DNA from: Sphingopyxis sp. GW247-27LB
Lineage (GTDB): Bacteria; Pseudomonadota; Alphaproteobacteria; Sphingomonadales; Sphingomonadaceae
DNA: 64,000 bases
Direction: 5' to 3'
NCBI RefSeq assembly: GCF_002277025.1
Contig: NZ_NIWD01000009.1
Location: 514,460-578,459 of the forward strand
Positions 25,375 through 34,366 of this stretch are shown in pieces. A program made the translations under genes and the position numbers. The number at the start of each line of letters is the position of its first letter. The first letter of the stretch is position 1. The notes under the pieces are model-generated. The model was given only the letters and a program-made list of their open reading frames with translations, made no database searches and was not told the origin of the DNA.

Positions 25375-25725
25375 TCAGAAACTCGCGCCATCGACCTTCT
25401 GGATCGTCAGCGAATCGAGATCGGCATCGGGAACGCAGCGGAGGTTGACCGCGGCCATCTTCGCGCCGTCGGGGCCGGTGCCGACCGCAAAGCCCTGGCA
25501 GCCGCACTCCGTGCAGAACTGATGGTCGATATTGTGCTTGTGGAATTGATAGGATTGGAGCTTGTCGGCGCCGCTCGTCAGGCGGAACTGGTCGATCGGC
25601 ACGAAGCTCAGCAGAAAGCCCTTGCGCCGGCAGTGCGAGCAGTTGCAGCTCATCGCCGTGCCCGGAATATCGCCCTCGACCGTATAGGTCACGGCGCCGC
25701 AGTGGCAGCTTCCGTCATAGGCCAT
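25375..25725 (-). CDS. GFA-family (glutathione-dependent formaldehyde-activating type) protein
   Basis: A 116-residue zinc protein of the CENP-V/GFA family. It has the cysteine pairs CHCG (residues 7-10), CNCSHC (27-32) and CTECGC. Most GFA homologues are not formaldehyde enzymes and have unknown activity, so no function is assigned. The gene lies 18 bp after the HisN-like phosphatase gene on the same strand. Confidence 0.88.
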   Translation of the reverse strand: MAYDGSCHCGAVTYTVEGDIPGTAMSCNCSHCRRKGFLLSFVPIDQFRLTSGADKLQSYQFHKHNIDHQFCTECGCQGFAVGTGPDGAKMAAVNLRCVPDADLDSLTIQKVDGASF

Positions 25726-25743
25726 GATCGCTTCCTCTCCTCG

Positions 25744-26526
25744 TCAATGGTGACACGCCAGTCCCTCGATGACGTCCTCGAGCCGCGCCGGATCCCCGAG
25801 CGCGATGACATGGCCGTCGCTGTCGGCATGAAGCGGCTCGCCGTTCCAGTCGCACATCGTCCCGCCCGCGCCTTCGACAACCGGCACCAGCGCGGCGAAA
25901 TCGTGGAGTTTCAGACCCGCCTCGACCACCAGGTCGACATGGCCGCTCGCCAGCAGGCCGTAATTATAGCAGTCGCCGCCGAAGACCATGCGCTTGTGCG
26001 CGGTCTGCGCGGCGAGCGCCATGAAATGCTCGCCGTCATGATCGGCGAAATATTGCGGCCCCGTCGTCGCGAGCGTCGCGTCGGAGAGGGTGCGGCAGGC
26101 GCGGGTCGCCGCGAGCTTGCCGTTGAACAGCGTCGGCCGCCCGGTCGCGCCCACCCAGCGCTCGCCCGCGATCGGCTGATCGATGATGCCGAGCAGCGGC
26201 CAGCCGTCCTGCAGGAGCGCGATCAATGTCCCGAAGATCGGGCGGCCGGCCATGAAGCTGACCGTGCCGTCGATCGGGTCGAGCACCCACTGGCGCGCGG
26301 CCCCGGCGCGCTCGGCACCATATTCCTCGCCGATGATTCCGTCGCGGGGCGCCTCGGCCTCGAGCAGGCGGCGCATCGCGGCCTCGGCGCCGCGGTCGGC
26401 GTCGGTCACCGGCGAGGCGTCGGCCTTCGCCTCGTGTGCAAAGGCAGTGCGGAAGAAAGGACGGATGGCCGCGCCGGCGGCATCGGCAAGGCGATTGGCA
26501 AGCGCGAGATCGGATTCGAGCGACAT
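25744..26526 (-). CDS. hisN: inositol-monophosphatase family phosphatase, probable histidinol-phosphatase
   Basis: A Mg-dependent phosphatase of 260 residues with metal sites EEYG, WVLDPIDGTVSF and the distal Asp in the DLVVEAGLKLHDFAAL region. The sequence around the second metal and the C-terminal GGTMCDWNGEPL resemble HisN, which hydrolyses histidinol phosphate in alphaproteobacteria. An inositol or PAP phosphatase cannot be excluded. It is divergent from a TetR gene, with a large palindrome in between. Confidence 0.8.
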   Translation of the reverse strand: MSLESDLALANRLADAAGAAIRPFFRTAFAHEAKADASPVTDADRGAEAAMRRLLEAEAPRDGIIGEEYGAERAGAARQWVLDPIDGTVSFMAGRPIFGTLIALLQDGWPLLGIIDQPIAGERWVGATGRPTLFNGKLAATRACRTLSDATLATTGPQYFADHDGEHFMALAAQTAHKRMVFGGDCYNYGLLASGHVDLVVEAGLKLHDFAALVPVVEGAGGTMCDWNGEPLHADSDGHVIALGDPARLEDVIEGLACHH

Positions 26527-26601
26527 GCGCCAGCGCTAGCCGAGCGGCCGCCGCCCCGCCAGCCTCAACCGCGGTTCGAACGGTGTGGGTGCGCGATTAT
26601 A

Positions 26602-26637
26602 CTGATTTTACAATTTTAATATAAATTGTAAAATCAG
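26602..26637. promoter_or_regulatory. 36-bp AT-rich palindrome, likely TetR operator
   Basis: Two perfect 15-bp arms (CTGATTTTACAATTT and AAATTGTAAAATCAG) flank a TAATAT centre. The site ends 6 bp before the TetR start codon and lies in the divergent gap with hisN. Its AT richness stands out sharply. The position suits autorepression by the TetR protein. Confidence 0.7.
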
Positions 26638-26643
26638 GGTCGG

Positions 26644-27186
26644 ATGAACGACGCTTTTCCTCTCGATCCGGTCGTCGCGACCTTCGCACGCTACGGGCTG
26701 CGCCGGACATCGATGACCGATGTCGCGCAGGCGCTCGGCGTGTCGCGCCAGTCGCTCTACAATCGCTTCGGATCGAAGAATGCGCTGGCGGGGTGGGCGG
26801 TGCAGGCGCTCATCGACCGCTCGCTCGCCGAGGCGCTGCGCGCGATCGAGCAGCCGGCGCGGACGCTGCCCGACCGGCTGGCCGATGCGCTCGACGCCTG
26901 GGTCGGGCGGCATCGGGACGCGCTGCACGCTTCGCCGCACGGGGTGGAGATCGTCGCGGTCATGCAGCGTCATCCGCCCGAGGCGGTGCGGATCGCCGAA
27001 CGGCGGCTCGTCGCGGCGATGACCGAAGCGATCCGGCTCAGCGGTCCCGGGTCGGCGGTGCCGCGCGCGGGAAGCATGGCGCAGGCGCTCTGCTGGACCG
27101 CACGCGGGCTCGTCCATGCCGTGCCCGACCATGCGACCTTTCGCCGCCAGCTCGACCATATCACCGGTGCGCTCGTCGCGCGGTGA
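26644..27186 (+). CDS. TetR/AcrR-family transcriptional regulator
   Basis: A 180-residue repressor with an N-terminal HTH (about 22-47, TDVAQALGVSRQSLYNRFGSK) and a helical ligand domain. The ligand is unknown. It is divergent from hisN and preceded by a 36-bp palindrome that it probably binds. It ends 25 bp from the convergent prs gene. Confidence 0.88.
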   Translation: MNDAFPLDPVVATFARYGLRRTSMTDVAQALGVSRQSLYNRFGSKNALAGWAVQALIDRSLAEALRAIEQPARTLPDRLADALDAWVGRHRDALHASPHGVEIVAVMQRHPPEAVRIAERRLVAAMTEAIRLSGPGSAVPRAGSMAQALCWTARGLVHAVPDHATFRRQLDHITGALVAR

Positions 27187-27211
27187 GCGGGTTTGGAATG
27201 TGGTGCCGCGA

Positions 27212-28147
27212 TCAGTCGAAGAGCGAAGAGACGCTCGTTTCGTCAGCGATGCGCTTGATCGCCTCGCCGAGCAGCGGCGCGACGGTCAGCGCGCGGACCT
27301 TGGCGCTGTCGTTGACCGCGTCGGTCGGCTGGATCGAATCGGTGATGACGAGCTCGGTGAGCTCGCTCGCGTCGACGCGCGCTACTGCGCCGCCCGACAG
27401 CACGCCGTGGGTGCAATAGGCGACGACGCCCTCGGCGCCCGCGGCCTTCAACGCGGCGGCGGCGTTGCAGAGCGTGCCCGCCGAATCGACGATATCGTCG
27501 ATCAGAATGCAGAAGCGGCCCGCGACATCGCCGATGATGTTCATGACTTCCGATTCGCCGGCGCGCTCGCGGCGCTTGTCGACGATGGCCAAAGGCGCAT
27601 TGTCGAGCCGCTTGGCGAGCGCGCGGGCGCGCACCACGCCGCCGACGTCGGGCGACACGACCATCAGATTCTTGCCGCCGAAGCGGGCCTGAATGTCGGC
27701 GCTCATCACCGGCGCGGCATAGAGATTGTCGGTCGGAATATCGAAGAAGCCCTGGATCTGCCCGGCGTGCAGGTCGATCGCGAGGACGCGGTCGGCGCCC
27801 GAGGTGGTGATGAGGTTGGCGACGAGCTTCGCCGAGATCGGGGTGCGCGGGCCGGGCTTGCGGTCCTGGCGGGCGTAGCCGAAATAGGGGACGACCGCGG
27901 TGATCCGCTTCGCCGAGGCGCGGCGCAGCGCGTCGGTGAGGATCAGCAGCTCCATCAGATTGTCGTTCGCCGGGAAATTGGTCGGCTGGACGACGAAGAC
28001 ATCCTGGCCGCGGACATTCTCGTGAATCTCGACGAACACCTCTTCGTCGGCGAAGCGGCGCACGCTGGTGTCGGTCAACGGCAGCTCGAGATAGTCGGCG
28101 ATCGCACGGGCCAGCGGCAGGTTGCTGTTGCCGGAGATGAGTTTCAT
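27212..28147 (-). CDS. prs: ribose-phosphate pyrophosphokinase
   Basis: Makes PRPP from ribose 5-phosphate and ATP for nucleotide, histidine and NAD synthesis. A 311-residue class I enzyme with [18 protein letters not shown], the catalytic flexible-loop KRR in [22 protein letters not shown] and the PRPP-binding loop [13 protein letters not shown]. The start [13 protein letters not shown] is canonical. Confidence 0.97.
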   Translation of the reverse strand: MKLISGNSNLPLARAIADYLELPLTDTSVRRFADEEVFVEIHENVRGQDVFVVQPTNFPANDNLMELLILTDALRRASAKRITAVVPYFGYARQDRKPGPRTPISAKLVANLITTSGADRVLAIDLHAGQIQGFFDIPTDNLYAAPVMSADIQARFGGKNLMVVSPDVGGVVRARALAKRLDNAPLAIVDKRRERAGESEVMNIIGDVAGRFCILIDDIVDSAGTLCNAAAALKAAGAEGVVAYCTHGVLSGGAVARVDASELTELVITDSIQPTDAVNDSAKVRALTVAPLLGEAIKRIADETSVSSLFD

Positions 28148-28285
28148 GGGGTGCGAAGCCCTTTCGCGCGGGGTGGGATTGCGGGTCCCCTTAACCAGCG
28201 CGGGCGCATAGGGGAAGGGTCAAGTTGCGCTCCTGCGCCGGATTGCTGATCGCCGCTTTCGCGGCCGCGGCCCGTTCCCGCCCGA

Positions 28286-29080
28286 TTATAGCCATCCCGC
28301 GCTGCGGAGTGTCGGCATCATGTCGCGTGCGACGGGGACTTCCTGCCCGCTCGTCAGCGTCAGGATCGCGGTGCGGCCGTCGCGGCGAACCGACGCAACC
28401 GCGTCCTTCGCCACCCACCAGCTGCGGTGGACGCGCTGACCCCCCGCCGTTCCGAGCCGGTCGACGGCATCGCGCATTCGCATCAGGACGAGCTCCTCGC
28501 GGCCTTCGCCGATGACGCGGACATAATGATCCTCGCCCTTCAGCGCTCGCACGGGCCCAAAGCCGGGCGGCAGCGGCAGCGCCGCGGGTTCGTCGGCGAC
28601 CGGCGCCGGCGCGGCGGCGGGCAGCGGCTCGGGCGTGGATCCGCCATCCTTGTCCGCCGGTTCGCCGCGTCCGAACAGCACGGCCATCGCGATCGAGACG
28701 ACCGCCGCGATGACCCAGATATAGAGATACATCGCCCCGAATCCCGGCGAGCGCAGCGCCTCGGCGAAGCTCAGGCGCCTCGCCATCATCATGACGACCA
28801 GCGTCACCGGGGCGCTCGCGACGACGAGCGCGATCAGCCGTCCCGCGAAGCGCGGAAGGCCGGTCGCTTCGCACAGCCAGGTCGCGACGATTCCCGTCGG
28901 CCGGAAGAAGAGGTAGCCCGCGAGCAACCAGATGACCCAGCTCAGCATCCGCTGCGCGGTCGGATAGTCGAAGGTGCCGAAAGGGCCGAGCAGCCCGATC
29001 AGCAGGCCGAGCAGGATCATCGCCAGCAGTTCGATCGTGAGCCGTTTCGCCATCGCGGCGCGTTGTGCGTGCCATTTCAC
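28286..29080 (-). CDS. membrane-anchored LytTR-domain regulator
   Basis: A 264-residue protein with about four membrane helices (within residues 12-140), a Pro/Ala linker, and a C-terminal LytTR DNA-binding domain. The latter includes GEDHYVRVIGEGREELVLMRM, the helix around DAVDRLG, VHRSWWVA and VRRDGRTAILTLTSGQEVPVAR. It has no receiver domain and no nearby kinase, so it may sense a membrane signal directly. Target genes are unknown. The start could also be at MAKRLT, 9 codons in. Confidence 0.85.
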   Translation of the reverse strand: MKWHAQRAAMAKRLTIELLAMILLGLLIGLLGPFGTFDYPTAQRMLSWVIWLLAGYLFFRPTGIVATWLCEATGLPRFAGRLIALVVASAPVTLVVMMMARRLSFAEALRSPGFGAMYLYIWVIAAVVSIAMAVLFGRGEPADKDGGSTPEPLPAAAPAPVADEPAALPLPPGFGPVRALKGEDHYVRVIGEGREELVLMRMRDAVDRLGTAGGQRVHRSWWVAKDAVASVRRDGRTAILTLTSGQEVPVARDMMPTLRSAGWL

Positions 29081-29213
29081 GAAGCGTCAACGGGCACGGT
29101 CGCCGATTTCCGGCGGCTTCGCGAAGTTGCCTGGCGGCTGGCGAAGGAGCGCTTGCCCGCGAACGGCGATCCGGCAGCGAGGGGGCATCGACACCGGCAA
29201 CAGGATTTCCGCC

Positions 29214-29726
29214 ATGACCGCTTCCACCCCTTCGCCCGCTCCGAATCAAGGCCCGTCGGCGACTCTTCGCCGCATCGCCATCCTCATGCTGTTGATTGCC
29301 GGCGCGATTCTCGCCGCGGCGATTCTCCGCCCGTCGGCGGATGCGGCGGCCTATCGCACCCCGCCGCTGGCGATCTGGGTCCATCTCGCGACGGTCGTTC
29401 CCGCAGTGCCGCTCGGCGCGTGGCTGCTTTGGCGCCAGCGCAAGGGCGATCTCGCGCATCGCATCGGCGGGCGCGTCTGGGCGCTGATGATGGTGGCGAC
29501 CGCGATCGACAGCTTCTGGGTCCGCACGATCACCGGCGGCATCGGCCCGATTCACCTCTTCTCGCTGCTTGTGCTCGTTCAGGTGCCGCGCGCCGTCCGA
29601 TTTGCGATGACGGGGCAGACCGACCGCCATCTAAGGCTGATGCGCGGGGTCTATTTCGGGCTGATCGCGGCGGGCATTCTCGCAATGGCGCCCGGGCGCA
29701 CGCTGTGGACGCTCGTCTTCGGTTGA
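29214..29726 (+). CDS. DUF2306-type four-helix membrane protein
   Basis: A 170-residue inner-membrane protein with four or five hydrophobic segments and a conserved His/Arg/Gly pattern (WVHLATVVPAVPLG, HRIGGRVWALMMVATAIDSFWV, RGVYFGLIAAGILAMAPGR) typical of DUF2306. Function is unknown. The ATG at 29214 is chosen because the open frame upstream overlaps the divergent LytTR gene. Confidence 0.75.
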   Translation: MTASTPSPAPNQGPSATLRRIAILMLLIAGAILAAAILRPSADAAAYRTPPLAIWVHLATVVPAVPLGAWLLWRQRKGDLAHRIGGRVWALMMVATAIDSFWVRTITGGIGPIHLFSLLVLVQVPRAVRFAMTGQTDRHLRLMRGVYFGLIAAGILAMAPGRTLWTLVFG

Positions 29727-29757
29727 ATTCGGACGGGTTGCGCCTAAACCGCAAGGC

Positions 29758-31419
29758 ATGATCCAGCCGCTCTCCATCGTCCTGTCGCAAATGACGCAAG
29801 CCGTCGGCGACCTTGCCGCCAACGCCGATGCGATGCGCAGCGTTCGCGCGCGGCACGAGGGCGCCGACCTGATCGTCTTTCCCGAGCTGCAGCTGATCGG
29901 CTATCCGCCCGAGGATCTGGTGCTCAAGCCGGCGCTCGCGGAGCGCGCGGCGGTGCTGCTGGCCGAACTCGCGGCCGATACCGCCGATGGTGGCCCTGCG
30001 ATGCTCGTGGGATCGGTCGAGCGCGATGGGGACGGCCGGCTCTACAATATGGTGGCGCTGCTCGACGGCGGCCGCGTGGCCGCGACGCGGCGCAAGCACG
30101 AGCTGCCGAATTACGGTACCTTCGACGAGAAGCGCGTCTTCGCGCCCGGCCCATTGCCCGCCATCGTCGAATGGCGCGGGGTGAAGCTTGGGCTGCCGAT
30201 CTGCGAGGACGGCTGGTTCCCGACCGTCTGCGCTCATCTCGCGGCCGCGGGCGCCGAGCTGCTGATCTCGGTCAACGGCAGCCCCTATGAGATCGACAAG
30301 GACGACCGGCGGCTCAGCCAGGTCTTCGGCGCGCGCGTCGCCGAGACGTCGTTGCCGCTGATCTTCCTCAACCGCGTCGGCGGGCAGGACGAGCTGGTGT
30401 TCGACGGCTGCTCCTTCGTCCTCAACGCCGACGGGAACCCCGCGCACCGGCTGGCTGACTGGGAAGAGGAAGAGCGCGTCACGCGCTGGACGAAGGGCGA
30501 CAGCGGCTGGACATGCGAAGCGGGCGCGATCGCCGAGTGGGAAGCGCATCCCGCCGACATCTACAGCGCGATGATCGTCAGCCTGCGCGACTATGTGGAG
30601 CGCAACCGCTTCCCCGGCGTCGTGCTCGGCCTGTCGGGCGGGATCGATTCGGCGATCTGCGCCGCGATCGCCGCCGACGCGCTCGGCCCCGACAAGGTCT
30701 GGTGCGTGATGCTGCCGAGCCGCTTCACCAGCCAGGCGAGCCTCGACGATGCGGCGGGCTGCGCGGAGATGATCGGCTGCCGGCTCGATACCATCCCGAT
30801 CGTCCCCGCGGTCGAGGCGTTCGACGCGATGCTCAGCGGCACCTTCGCCGACCGGGACGTCGACATCACCGAGGAGAATGTCCAGTCGCGCATTCGGGGC
30901 GTCACGCTGATGGCGCTCAGCAACAAGTTCGGCCCGATGCTGCTGACGACGGGCAACAAGAGCGAGATGAGTGTCGGCTATGCGACCATCTATGGCGACA
31001 TGGCGGGCGGCTACAATCCGCTGAAGGACGCCTATAAGACGACGGTGTTCGCCGTGGCGAAGTGGCGCAACGAGAATGTGCCGCGCCTCTCGCGCAACCC
31101 CGTGGCCCCTGTGATGCCCGATTCGATCATCACCAAGCCGCCGAGCGCCGAGCTCCGCCCCGACCAGAAGGACGAGGACAGCCTGCCGCCTTACGCCGAT
31201 CTCGATCGCATGCTCCACATGCTGGTCGAAGAGGAAGCGAGCGTCGACGATGTCGTCCAGCGCTACGGCTTCGACCGTGACGCGGTGGCGCGGATCGAGC
31301 GGCTCTTGATGCTCGCCGAGTATAAACGGCGCCAGGCGCCCCCGGGAGTCAAGCTGTCGACCCGCAACTTCGGCCGCGACCGGCGCTATCCGATCACCCA
31401 CGGCTTTCGGACGGGCTGA
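29758..31419 (+). CDS. nadE: glutamine-dependent NAD+ synthetase
   Basis: Last step of NAD synthesis: amidation of deamido-NAD using glutamine nitrogen. A 553-residue two-domain enzyme. The N-terminal nitrilase-type glutaminase has the catalytic triad Glu43 (FPELQL), Lys113 (RRKHELPN) and Cys149 (PICEDG). The C-terminal synthetase carries the ATP P-loop SGGIDS at 293-298 and ENVQSRIRG, TTGNKSEMSVGY. A small membrane-protein gene follows after 3 bp. Confidence 0.96.
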   Translation: MIQPLSIVLSQMTQAVGDLAANADAMRSVRARHEGADLIVFPELQLIGYPPEDLVLKPALAERAAVLLAELAADTADGGPAMLVGSVERDGDGRLYNMVALLDGGRVAATRRKHELPNYGTFDEKRVFAPGPLPAIVEWRGVKLGLPICEDGWFPTVCAHLAAAGAELLISVNGSPYEIDKDDRRLSQVFGARVAETSLPLIFLNRVGGQDELVFDGCSFVLNADGNPAHRLADWEEEERVTRWTKGDSGWTCEAGAIAEWEAHPADIYSAMIVSLRDYVERNRFPGVVLGLSGGIDSAICAAIAADALGPDKVWCVMLPSRFTSQASLDDAAGCAEMIGCRLDTIPIVPAVEAFDAMLSGTFADRDVDITEENVQSRIRGVTLMALSNKFGPMLLTTGNKSEMSVGYATIYGDMAGGYNPLKDAYKTTVFAVAKWRNENVPRLSRNPVAPVMPDSIITKPPSAELRPDQKDEDSLPPYADLDRMLHMLVEEEASVDDVVQRYGFDRDAVARIERLLMLAEYKRRQAPPGVKLSTRNFGRDRRYPITHGFRTG

Positions 31420-31422
31420 ATC

Positions 31423-31629
31423 TTGGCGAACTGGCTCACCGGCATCGGCTATATATTGTCGAGCGTCAGCGTCGGGCTGCTCGCCTGGGTGGCGTGGCCA
31501 GCGCCGGGCGAATCGCGCGCGCTGGTCGTCGCGATCATCGCGGGCGGGCTGCTCTCGGTCGTCGGCATGGCGCTGCGCTGGGCGGCGCATCTGATCATGC
31601 ACCGCAAGGTCGAGCAGGTGGAGGACTGA
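31423..31629 (+). CDS. small two-helix membrane protein
   Basis: A 68-residue protein with two hydrophobic segments (about 5-26 and 34-58) and a charged tail. It starts at TTG 31423, 3 bp after nadE, and ends 33 bp before gltX, so it is probably cotranscribed with both. I do not recognise the family. Confidence 0.55.
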   Translation: MANWLTGIGYILSSVSVGLLAWVAWPAPGESRALVVAIIAGGLLSVVGMALRWAAHLIMHRKVEQVED

Positions 31630-31662
31630 CGGCGGCCGATTCTGCCGCTATAGGCGCCGGCC

Positions 31663-32973
31663 ATGACCGTTACGACCCGCTTCGCCCCCTCGCCGACCGG
31701 CCACCTCCATGTCGGCAACATCCGCACCGCGCTCCACAACTGGCTGTGGGCGCGCAAGGCCGGCGGGCGCTTTCTGCTGCGCATCGACGACACCGATCTC
31801 GAGCGGTCGAAGGAGGAATATGTCGCGGGCATCCGCGCCGATCTCGCGTGGCTCGGGCTCGATGTCGACGGCGAGGAACGGCAGTCGGAGCGATTCGCAC
31901 TCTACGAGGCCGAGTTTGCGACGTTGAAGGCGGCCGGGCGCGTCTATGCCTGCTACGAGACGCCGGAGGAGCTCGAGATTCGCCGCAAGATCCTGCTCTC
32001 GCGCGGGCTGCCGCCGGTCTATGAGCGCAAGCCTGCCGATGCGCCCGCGCCCGAGGGCGTGGCGCCGCACTGGCGCTTCAAGCTCGATCATGGGGCGCCG
32101 ATCGAATGGATCGACCTCGTCCGCGGACCTCAGCATTTCGAGCCGAAGACCCTGTCCGACCCCGTCGTGCGGCGCGCGGACGGCAGCTGGCTCTATCTGC
32201 TGCCGAGCGTGATCGACGATATCGCGATGGGGATCAGCCACGTCGTGCGCGGCGAGGATCACGTCTCGAACACCGCGGCGCAGATCCAGATGTTCGCCGC
32301 GTTCGGGGCGAAGCCGCCCCAATTCGCGCACGAGGCCTTGCTCGTCGGCACCGAGGGCAAATTGTCGAAGCGGCTGGGCTCGCTCGGCATGGGGAAACTG
32401 CGCGACGCCGGAATCGAGCCGATCGCGCTCGCGGCACTGCTCGCGCGGCTCGGGACGAGCGACCCGGTCGAGCCGGTGACCGGCCTCGCGCCCTTGATCG
32501 CAAGCGTGGATTTCGCGCGCTTCGGCCGCGCCCCGGCGCGCTTCGACGAGGCCGAGCTCGCGCTGCTCAATCAGAAGATCCTCCACCACACCGATTATCA
32601 CGCGGTCGCGCCGCGCCTGCCCGCCGCGATCGACGAGGCGCGCTGGAACGCGATCCGCCCGAACCTGATGAGGGTCGCAGAGGCGGCGGACTGGGGGGCG
32701 GTGTTCGATGGGCCGTTCGCGCCCCCCGCGCCCGAGGAAGCCGACCGGCCGGTGCTCGCGGCCGCTGCGGCAGTGGCACCTGCGCTCGATTGGAGCGCCG
32801 ACCCGTGGCACGCGCTTACCGAGGCAGTAAAGGCGGCGACGGGGGCAAAGGGCCGCGCGCTCTTCCTGCCGCTGCGCCGTGCGCTCACCGGGCGCGATCA
32901 TGGCCCCGACATGCGCGAACTGCTGCCGCTGATCGCGAAGGACGAAGCCGTCGCGCGGCTCTCGGCGGCCTAG
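31663..32973 (+). CDS. gltX: glutamyl-tRNA synthetase (short form)
   Basis: Charges tRNA-Glu (and, in organisms without GlnRS, often tRNA-Gln). Class I signature HLHVG at residues 14-18 and KLSKR at 233-237. At 436 residues it is shorter than E. coli GltX (471). Many alphaproteobacteria carry two GluRS, and which of the tRNAs this one prefers cannot be read here. Two tRNA-Glu genes are found 18 kb downstream. Confidence 0.95.
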   Translation: MTVTTRFAPSPTGHLHVGNIRTALHNWLWARKAGGRFLLRIDDTDLERSKEEYVAGIRADLAWLGLDVDGEERQSERFALYEAEFATLKAAGRVYACYETPEELEIRRKILLSRGLPPVYERKPADAPAPEGVAPHWRFKLDHGAPIEWIDLVRGPQHFEPKTLSDPVVRRADGSWLYLLPSVIDDIAMGISHVVRGEDHVSNTAAQIQMFAAFGAKPPQFAHEALLVGTEGKLSKRLGSLGMGKLRDAGIEPIALAALLARLGTSDPVEPVTGLAPLIASVDFARFGRAPARFDEAELALLNQKILHHTDYHAVAPRLPAAIDEARWNAIRPNLMRVAEAADWGAVFDGPFAPPAPEEADRPVLAAAAAVAPALDWSADPWHALTEAVKAATGAKGRALFLPLRRALTGRDHGPDMRELLPLIAKDEAVARLSAA

Positions 32974-33020
32974 CAAGCTCCCCGCAAATTCTCTTTGCTT
33001 GCTCTTGCCGACTTCTCCGA

Positions 33021-33063
33021 TTGACAATATGGGTCACGTTATATTATCACATAACTATGACCC
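33021..33063 (+). promoter_or_regulatory. tonB-like gene promoter with dyad
   Basis: TTGACA (33021-33026) lies upstream of AT-rich TATTAT (33042-33047, 15-bp spacing). A broken dyad covers the -10: GGGTCA (33031-33036) and GTTAT (33038-33042) pair with ATAAC (33051-33055) and TGACCC (33058-33063). A regulator could bind here. Confidence 0.45.
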
Positions 33064-33123
33064 GACCGATAGCAGCGGTCGAAGCGCGGCGGGGCCGGGT
33101 CGTCACGGGCAAGGAGAGAGGCC

Positions 33124-33852
33124 ATGACGCTGATACCCATGATTTCCGCTCTGGTGGCGACACCCGAACGGCGCGCAGCTGTAGCCGGATCGGCGTTGGC
33201 CCCGCGTCACGGTTATGATCCCGGCGCGGGGCATCGGCCGGTCGCCGCGGCGCTGGCGATCGGCCTGCCGGTCGCGCTGGTCGTCGCGGTCGCGCTGTCG
33301 CCAATGATCATCGAGACGGCGCCGCGGACCGAATCGCCCCCGTGGACATCGGTTTTCCTGCCGAAACCCGAGCCTGAGCCGCCCAAGCCGCAACCCGAGA
33401 CGCAGACGCAGCCGACGAGCAGCCAAGCGACCGAAACGGTCGAGACGGTCTTCAAGCTCCCTGCCGATACCGCCAATCAAGTGACCGAGGGACCGATCAT
33501 GCTCGATCCGCCGCCGGTGCCTCCGGGCCCGCCGGTGTCGATCGACCCGCCGGCCCCGCCCAAGCTGGTGCTGGCCCAGGTCGACCCGCGCTTCGCAGGG
33601 CTGTTCCAGCCCGAATATCCGCTGCGTGAGGAGCGCGCCGGGGTCGAGGGCAGCGTCACGCTGCGCGTGCGGATCGGCACCGACGGGCGGGTTAAGGCGG
33701 TCGAACTGGTGCGCACCGATAGCCCCGCCTTCTTCGAGGCGGCGAAGAAGCGCGCGCTGTCCAAATGGCGCTTCAAGCCCGCGAGGCGCGGCGGCGTGGC
33801 CGAAGAAAGCTGGAAGGAGATGACCGTCCGCTTCCAGATCAAAAGCGCCTGA
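33124..33852 (+). CDS. TonB-family energy transducer
   Basis: A 242-residue inner-membrane protein that should couple proton motive force to TonB-dependent receptors. One membrane helix (about 40-60), a Pro/Glu/Lys-rich spacer (about 70-150) spanning the periplasm, and a C-terminal TonB domain (about 165-240: YPLREERAGVEGSVTLRVRI, KRALSKWRFKPARRGG, VRFQIKSA). No ExbB/ExbD genes lie next to it. The promoter region is unusually AT-rich. Confidence 0.88.
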   Translation: MTLIPMISALVATPERRAAVAGSALAPRHGYDPGAGHRPVAAALAIGLPVALVVAVALSPMIIETAPRTESPPWTSVFLPKPEPEPPKPQPETQTQPTSSQATETVETVFKLPADTANQVTEGPIMLDPPPVPPGPPVSIDPPAPPKLVLAQVDPRFAGLFQPEYPLREERAGVEGSVTLRVRIGTDGRVKAVELVRTDSPAFFEAAKKRALSKWRFKPARRGGVAEESWKEMTVRFQIKSA

Positions 33853-33901
33853 GACGGTAGCCGGGCGGAGGGTCGCCGCGCCGTCCGCCCGCTGCTTTTG
33901 C

Positions 33902-33930
33902 TTGACAGAGGCCGCGAATCCCGCCAATGG
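33902..33930 (+). promoter_or_regulatory. candidate rpmG promoter
   Basis: TTGACA at 33902-33907 and CAATGG at 33925-33930 with 17-bp spacing, followed by CGCGCGG. The spacer contains GCGAATCCC, shared with the proposed rpmI promoter. Confidence 0.45.
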
Positions 33931-34059
33931 CGCGCGGATAAATGAGGGCGGCGCCCGGTGCGCGGCCCTCTTGTTTTTCACACCGACCGCCGGGGCCCCC
34001 AGTCCCGCCGCATCGGCCGGACGCCCGGCGGATGTGCCAATATTTCGAGGAACAGGGCC

Positions 34060-34227
34060 ATGGCCAAGCCGACGACCGTCAAGATCAAGCTGGTGAGCAC
34101 CGCCGACACGGGCTTCTTCTATGTCACCAAGAAGAACCCGCGCACGATGACCGAGAAGATGTCGGTGCGCAAATACGACCCGCGTGCGCGCAAGCACGTC
34201 GAGTTCAAGGAAGCCAAGATCAAGTGA
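34060..34227 (+). CDS. rpmG: 50S ribosomal protein L33
   Basis: A 55-residue ribosomal protein ([18 protein letters not shown], then [20 protein letters not shown]). It is the cysteine-free form, lacking the zinc CxxC pairs. The ATG follows AACAGGGCC. It stands alone with its own promoter. Confidence 0.96.
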   Translation: MAKPTTVKIKLVSTADTGFFYVTKKNPRTMTEKMSVRKYDPRARKHVEFKEAKIK

Positions 34228-34272
34228 CGCCGCGACCCGCGCGGCGCGGCCGCGCGGATTGAAATGCGTCAT

Positions 34273-34288
34273 CCCGGCTTGGTCCGGG
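34273..34288. repeat. palindrome resembling family B, between rpmG and yggS-like gene
   Basis: CCCGG / CCGGG with a CTTGGT loop, preceded by CGTCAT, the usual left flank of the alphaproteobacterial CCCGGACTTGATCCGGG palindromes. Short and imperfect. Confidence 0.35.
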
Positions 34289-34366
34289 TGCAAAGGGTGG
34301 CCGCGTGCCGCCCTTTTTCGTGCGTGAAGCTGGAATACCGGCGTTGGGGCGAAGCGTAGCCGGCGC

